A stretch of DNA of 8,944 nt from Phycisphaerae bacterium (GTDB lineage: Bacteria; Planctomycetota; Phycisphaerae; Sedimentisphaerales; SG8-4), in the NCBI GenBank assembly GCA_030613765.1, contig JAUWLI010000101.1, forward strand, positions 1 through 8,944, written 5' to 3'. Every line of letters starts with the position of its first letter. The first letter of the stretch is position 1. Below are positions 6,358-8,944 of this stretch, one piece after another. Below the pieces are notes generated by a model that was given only the letters and a program-made list of their open reading frames with translations, was not told where the DNA came from and made no database searches. Position numbers and translations under genes: made by a program.

Positions 6358-6416
6358 GCGGATACTTAACAGTCAAACAGCCTGGCCTGAAAAAACGGCT
6401 AACAAAAACGTATCGC
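6358..6416 (+). other. Nested inverted repeat upstream of the Arg-rich protein gene
   Basis: Outer arms GCGGATAC (6358-6365) and GTATCGC (6410-6416) pair over seven bp with one bulge. Inner arms AGCC (6379-6382) and GGCT (6397-6400) can pair within, leaving A-rich single-stranded segments. The element sits 55-113 nt before the start of the next gene and could be a structured leader. It matches no riboswitch class I recognise, and the stems are short. Confidence 0.25.
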
Positions 6417-6470
6417 AAAAGTAAAGGATTGGGAATTTTGATTTTTTTAAAAATGTGAGATACCAAATCT

Positions 6471-6836
6471 ATGGATGAAAAACAATTCACAGATCGTCGG
6501 AGCGGTGATGACCGCAGGCAAAGTGTTGTTGACAGGCGTTTGGGGCTGGACCGTCAGCGTGGGCCCGGCAGACGCAGAAGTGATGAGCGTAAATCTGCTG
6601 AAGAAGGCCAAATGTCTGACGAGCAATTTGAGTTTCTTATGGCCATTGATGAATATAAAAAGACAAATGCAAGGCCTTTTCCGACATGGACCGAGGTACT
6701 TGAGCTAATAAAGGCACTGGGTTACCGCAAAGTAGCCGAGCCACAACCGCTTAAGAAGTTTAAGAAGGAAGATAAACCCGATAAAGCACCTTTGGGAACC
6801 AAACAAAAAAAGAAAACAAGCTCATGTGGCAAATAA
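6471..6836 (+). CDS. Conserved-looking small basic protein, Arg-rich N-terminus, function unknown
   Basis: I cannot assign a function to this 121-residue protein. Residues 8-40 are a repeated D-R-R segment ([24 protein letters not shown]), which looks disordered and may bind nucleic acid. Residues 45-88 look like a small folded domain ([17 protein letters not shown], then [19 protein letters not shown]). The tail (95-121) is Lys-rich. I recall similar planctomycete hypothetical proteins with a GRRRSD...EEG.M...FL.AID...FP.WTEVLE...GYRK pattern, but could not check. The ATG has no strong Shine-Dalgarno (GAG about 12 nt upstream), so expression may be modest or use a non-SD mechanism. It is on the same strand as the DUF2007 gene, 181 nt downstream of it. 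Its strong basic charge contrasts with that neighbour's acidic tail. Confidence 0.75.
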   Translation: MDEKQFTDRRSGDDRRQSVVDRRLGLDRQRGPGRRRSDERKSAEEGQMSDEQFEFLMAIDEYKKTNARPFPTWTEVLELIKALGYRKVAEPQPLKKFKKEDKPDKAPLGTKQKKKTSSCGK

Positions 6837-6873
6837 ACCGTCCTTAATAATCAACCCAAACCGACATCCCTCC

Positions 6874-6922
6874 TCTGTCCATTGTCTATCGTCCATCGAC
6901 CGTCATCCATCGTCCGTCATCC
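6874..6922. repeat. Degenerate heptamer array (ATCGTCC family)
   Basis: Seven contiguous 7-bp units run from 6874 to 6922. Units 3 (6888-6894) and 6 (6909-6915) are both ATCGTCC, units 5 and 7 are both GTCATCC, and the rest are one to three changes away. The array lies between the convergent Arg-rich protein gene and the secreted repeat-protein gene. A short linker (6923-6943) separates it from the next array. In the linker, AGGAT (6936-6940) can pair with ATCCT (6919-6923). Confidence 0.75.
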
Positions 6923-6943
6923 TGAGCGCAAGCGAAGGATCTC

Positions 6944-6985
6944 ACTTCGACGTTCGGCGTTCCTTGTTCAATATTCGATATTCTT
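6944..6985. repeat. Degenerate heptamer array (xxTTCxx family) entering a coding sequence
   Basis: Six contiguous 7-bp units have TTC invariant at positions 3-5, for example CGTTCGG (6951-6957), TATTCGA (6972-6978) and TATTCTT (6979-6985). The array crosses the stop codon (6968-6970) of the secreted repeat protein and encodes roughly its last five residues. On the gene's strand the units read xxGAAxx and are purine-rich. Confidence 0.75.
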
Positions 6986-8194
6986 TCCGCCTTTATCTAT
7001 TATCCTGATAGTATCCGTCCCTTCAAATCTGGTCCAGTCGCTGAGTTCACCGCTTATGGTCAGCTCCACATCACCCGGCTCAAGTATCTCCTGAACCTCT
7101 GACCGGCTGAACCTAACTATCGCAACCTGCTCTTCTTCATCGAGCCAGAGCAACTCGGGCTCAATTTCGTACTCAAGAACAACGCTGTTGGGATCAATAT
7201 CAGCAACGTTGTAAGCTTCGGGAAGCCAGATATAGCACGTAATCCATTTATTCTTGCTTGCGAGATTGATAGTACGGGGGGCAATCCTGACCTCGGCCGG
7301 CACCGGCTCGGAAATCACCGCAATATCTATATTCCATGTAAGTCTCGTAGGTCCAACTTCAATGATCATCCCCAAGTTTGTCAGTCGCTGGTCGGGAGAC
7401 ATCTTCATAAGATCAAGTTTGTGATAATCATAATAAAACTTACCAAAATATAGATTACCATCATTATCAAATGCTAATCCTGTAGCTCTACCTACATCTG
7501 GAAGTACCGTTCTTATTTGTCCAGTTGAATCCATTTTATGGATACCACCATATGGATGATTGAAGTACACCTCTCCCATATCATTTACTGCCAGATCTAT
7601 CTTCATCCTAAGCACTACAGGTCCAACTTCAACAATTCTCCCTAAATTCGTCACATCTTCGCCGGTAGCCTTTTTTAAATCAATTGTATGATCGTATCTC
7701 TCACCGAAATAACTGTTTCCGTCATCATCAAATATAAGTCCAGTTGCAGTACCCACATCAGGAACGCCGACACTTACCTGGCCAGTTGCATCAACCCGCC
7801 ATATACCTCCATACGGGTGCGTAAAATACACTTCTCCGTTATCATTTACCGCCAGATCTATGTCCCACTTATGCACAAAAGTACCAACTTCAACGATTGT
7901 TCCTAAATTCGTAAGTTCTTGTTTCGGAGACAACTTCATAAGATCAATTTTATGACCGTCATCATAGAACTTACCGAAATAAAGATCCCCACTATTGTCA
8001 AATGCCAGTCCGGTAGCTCTGCCTACATTTGGAAGTACAGCGCTTATTTGACCGGTTGAATCCATTTTGTTGATACCTCCGTATGGGTGGGTAAAATAGG
8101 TGTCAGAACTGACACCTTGGGCCTTTTGTGTAGCGACATAAAGTATAGCCATTAGCGTCAGACTTGCCGTAAGTAATTCTATTTGTTTCTTCAT
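6968..8194 (-). CDS. Secreted repeat protein, probable beta-propeller with C-terminal beta-domain
   Basis: This is a 408-residue exported protein of unknown role. Residues 1-27 form a signal peptide (MKK, hydrophobic LTLMAILYVA, cleavage near AQG). Three tandem repeats start with YF(T/N)HPYGGI at residues 33, 123 and 210, each about 88 long. Within each repeat a second strand set reads ATGL(A/I)FD..G..YFG, and the repeat ends in IDLAVND.GE, as in NHL- or SMP-30-like propellers. Two blades per repeat would make six. The last repeat ends NIDIAVI and could close the ring by supplying the strand missing before repeat 1. A distinct domain (about 301-400) follows, containing RIAPRTINL and VELTISGELSDWTRFEGTDTI, a module I associate with planctomycete secreted proteins. 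The ATG at 8192-8194 is preceded by GGAAAGGG; an upstream TTG frame extension would bury the signal peptide. The last residues come from repeat DNA. Confidence 0.82.
   Translation of the reverse strand: MKKQIELLTASLTLMAILYVATQKAQGVSSDTYFTHPYGGINKMDSTGQISAVLPNVGRATGLAFDNSGDLYFGKFYDDGHKIDLMKLSPKQELTNLGTIVEVGTFVHKWDIDLAVNDNGEVYFTHPYGGIWRVDATGQVSVGVPDVGTATGLIFDDDGNSYFGERYDHTIDLKKATGEDVTNLGRIVEVGPVVLRMKIDLAVNDMGEVYFNHPYGGIHKMDSTGQIRTVLPDVGRATGLAFDNDGNLYFGKFYYDYHKLDLMKMSPDQRLTNLGMIIEVGPTRLTWNIDIAVISEPVPAEVRIAPRTINLASKNKWITCYIWLPEAYNVADIDPNSVVLEYEIEPELLWLDEEEQVAIVRFSRSEVQEILEPGDVELTISGELSDWTRFEGTDTIRIIDKGGKNIEY
7310..8098 (-). repeat. Three in-gene repeats of the secreted protein
   Basis: Repeat 1 spans 7829-8098, repeat 2 spans 7568-7828 and repeat 3 spans about 7310-7567 (90, 87 and about 86 codons). 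Repeats 1 and 3 are the closest pair: both encode KMDSTGQI, VLP.VGRATGLAFDN and YFGKFY in the same order. Repeat 2 differs at many of these positions. The pattern suggests duplication of an ancestral two-blade unit, with a later copy or gene conversion between the outer repeats. Confidence 0.8.
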
Positions 8195-8533
8195 TTTGCT
8201 ACCCTTTCCAAACTTGTCCCTGCGCAAGCAGAGAACTATTAATATTATGACTGCACAGGCAACGCACCTATACCCGATTTATGCAAGTTGAGTCTGTTTT
8301 GAGCTGGCTAAAACAAACCTTTAATTTTCCAAGGCAGGTTCGGTATGAAATGGGTACGAATTATGATGACGAACAAGAATATTATGATAACTTTTTTCGC
8401 CTGCCTTTACTGATATTATTTTAGCACAAACCCAATCGGTTTTGCAAGTTTTTTTGCAAATTATGTAATTTTTTTACCCTCCATTCTTTCCCGTCAAACC
8501 AAATCCGTGGTTACTTACTATTGAACTATCAGT

Positions 8534-8605
8534 GTTAATCTGTGTAAATCTGTGTCTAATAATAAAATAAACAGCGTTAATCCGTGTAAACTTGTGCCCG
8601 CACAG
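8534..8605. repeat. Two copies of a 10-bp-phased intergenic repeat
   Basis: GTTAATCTGT (8534-8543) and GTAAATCTGT (8544-8553) are adjacent decamers. A second copy has GTTAATCCGT (8576-8585) and GTAAACTTGT (8586-8595). Over 27 aligned bases starting at CAG the copies differ at five positions, all C/T transitions. The motif resembles the widely scattered intergenic 'ATCTGTGTAAATCTGTG' type repeat I recall from several bacterial phyla. It produces spurious ORFs when translated. Confidence 0.7.
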
Positions 8606-8632
8606 GCTTGTGCCCGTGAAAACGGGTGCGGG
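8591..8632. repeat. Direct repeat and GAAA-capped nested hairpin
   Basis: CTTGTGCCCG is repeated perfectly at 8591-8600 and 8607-8616. CCCGT (8613-8617) pairs with ACGGG (8622-8626) around a GAAA tetraloop. CCCGCA (8597-8602) pairs with TGCGGG (8627-8632) outside it, with a 10-nt bulge on the 5' side. It is the most GC-rich stretch of an otherwise AT-rich gap. Confidence 0.5.
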
Positions 8633-8658
8633 TATTCGTGTCGAAAAAATCGGCGAAA

Positions 8659-8693
8659 ATGATGTTGACATTTGTCCACGATTGTGTCATCAT
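8659..8693. promoter_or_regulatory. Interrupted dyad upstream of the Tat-signal gene
   Basis: ATGAT (8659-8663) and GACA (8667-8670) are mirrored by TGTC (8685-8688) and ATCAT (8689-8693). The GACA is part of TTGACA (8665-8670), a perfect -35 hexamer. The nearest -10-like CATATT is 20 bp downstream, which is too far for a normal promoter. It may be an operator or a chance dyad. Confidence 0.25.
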
Positions 8694-8736
8694 ATTAAGT
8701 GTTAAATTGTGATTATTAGACATCAGAGGCGGTTTT

Positions 8737-8765
8737 CTGGAAAATTCCAGTTAACTATCTATAAG
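8737..8765 (+). promoter_or_regulatory. Candidate promoter with dyad at -35 for the Tat-signal gene
   Basis: TATAAG (8760-8765) resembles a -10 box. Seventeen bp upstream lies CTGGAA (8737-8742), the left arm of a perfect dyad with TTCCAG (8745-8750). The match to TTGACA is only three of six, so an activator or alternative sigma factor would be likely. Transcription would start near 8772, giving a leader of about 36 nt that contains the AAAGGAG ribosome binding site (8794-8800). Confidence 0.3.
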
Positions 8766-8807
8766 GAATAAGGGCAAAACCGACCCGAATTGAAAAGGAG
8801 ATAACCT

Positions 8808-8944
8808 ATGGGTAACGATAAACTGTCACGAAGAGCTTTCATGCGTAATACTTCTATGGCGGCTGCCGGTACGGTTGCCGGCGCATTGGCCGGCAAGGGA
8901 CAAGCCGAGACTAAGTCCTGCTGTTCGGGCCCCGGCCCCGCACC
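8808..8944 (+). CDS. Tat-exported protein, N-terminal fragment (cut by window end)
   Basis: Only the first 45 codons are visible. The product starts MGNDKLSRRAFMRNT and continues into a hydrophobic Ala/Gly-rich stretch ending near GKGQAET. This is a twin-arginine signal: S-R-R-x-F, weakly hydrophobic core, and an A-x-A-like cleavage region around KGQAE. The mature part begins with KSCCSGPGPAP, including a Cys pair followed by a Gly/Pro-rich linker. AAAGGAG lies seven nt before the ATG, a near-ideal ribosome binding site. Tat export implies a protein folded in the cytoplasm, often one with a cofactor, such as an oxidoreductase. Nothing visible identifies the catalytic domain. It is divergently oriented from the secreted repeat-protein gene. 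Confidence 0.8.
   Translation, partial: MGNDKLSRRAFMRNTSMAAAGTVAGALAGKGQAETKSCCSGPGPA

Larger units (their letters stand above)
8195..8807. other. 613-nt non-coding gap between divergent genes
   Basis: No gene is supported here; the one longer minus-strand frame (8474-8671) is translated repeat sequence. It holds a direct repeat ATTATGAT (8360-8367, 8381-8388), an AT-rich tract with TTTTGCAA twice (8440-8447, 8452-8459), a 10-bp-phased repeat (8534-8605), a GAAA-capped hairpin (8597-8632), a dyad (8659-8693) and a promoter candidate (8737-8765). I found no clear promoter for the minus-strand secreted-protein gene. Confidence 0.6.

Noticed and set aside
6874..6985. Possible CRISPR array
   Set aside because: The units are contiguous 7-mers with no spacers of 25-40 bp, and no cas genes are present.
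6826..7094. Plus-strand frames across the heptamer arrays (HRPSS/RHPERKRR-type peptides)
   Set aside because: The peptides are translations of repeat DNA and of the antisense of the secreted-protein gene; a 7-bp period reads through all frames and produces spurious ORFs.
8195..8227. TTG-initiated 11-residue N-terminal extension of the secreted repeat protein
   Set aside because: It would place a charged stretch before the signal peptide, while the ATG at 8194 has its own GGAAAGGG ribosome binding site.
8474..8671. Minus-strand 65-codon frame containing HRFTQINTD
   Set aside because: This peptide is the translation of the decamer intergenic repeat, a familiar source of false genes; it has no ribosome binding site or domain.

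Overview
The window looks like a chromosomal segment of an anaerobic-type planctomycete (Phycisphaerae or Sedimentisphaerales-like). That placement is an inference. It rests on the glycosyltransferase + GH57 + debranching-enzyme cluster, an Arg-rich small protein with a G-x-G-RRRSD motif of a kind I associate with planctomycetes, a secreted repeat protein with a planctomycete-style C-terminal domain, a Tat-exported protein, and gaps filled with short phased degenerate repeats. There are no rRNA or tRNA genes, no insertion sequences and no CRISPR array.

Left half (50-4867, minus strand): an operon-like set read in the order GT4/GT5-type glycosyltransferase, GH57 alpha-glucan hydrolase, GH133-type glycogen debranching enzyme. 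Together they could build and remodel an intracellular alpha-glucan (glycogen) store. The two gaps between them are 39 and 72 nt and consist largely of 7-bp-phased degenerate repeats that touch the downstream start codons.

Middle (4868-6836): a 585-nt AT-rich gap holds a strong hairpin terminator (5306-5351). Next is a 61-residue protein on the minus strand that reads as a bacterial histone-fold protein, with an inverted repeat just upstream of its ribosome binding site. Divergent from it on the plus strand are a DUF2007-type small protein with a very acidic tail and an Arg/Lys-rich small protein of unknown function. One nucleoid protein therefore sits beside one strongly acidic and one strongly basic small protein.

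Right part (6837-8944): about 110 bp of heptamer-phased repeat runs into the 3' end of a secreted protein made of three about 88-residue repeats (probably a six-bladed beta-propeller) plus a C-terminal beta-domain. A 613-nt non-coding gap follows, with a 10-bp-phased repeat, a GAAA-capped hairpin and two dyads. The window ends 137 nt into a plus-strand gene with a strong ribosome binding site and a twin-arginine signal peptide.

The most notable items are the bacterial histone and its upstream hairpin, and the family of constant-period (7 or 10 bp) degenerate repeat arrays. The heptamer arrays fill or touch four gaps, supply a ribosome binding site in one case and encode the C-terminus of a protein in another.
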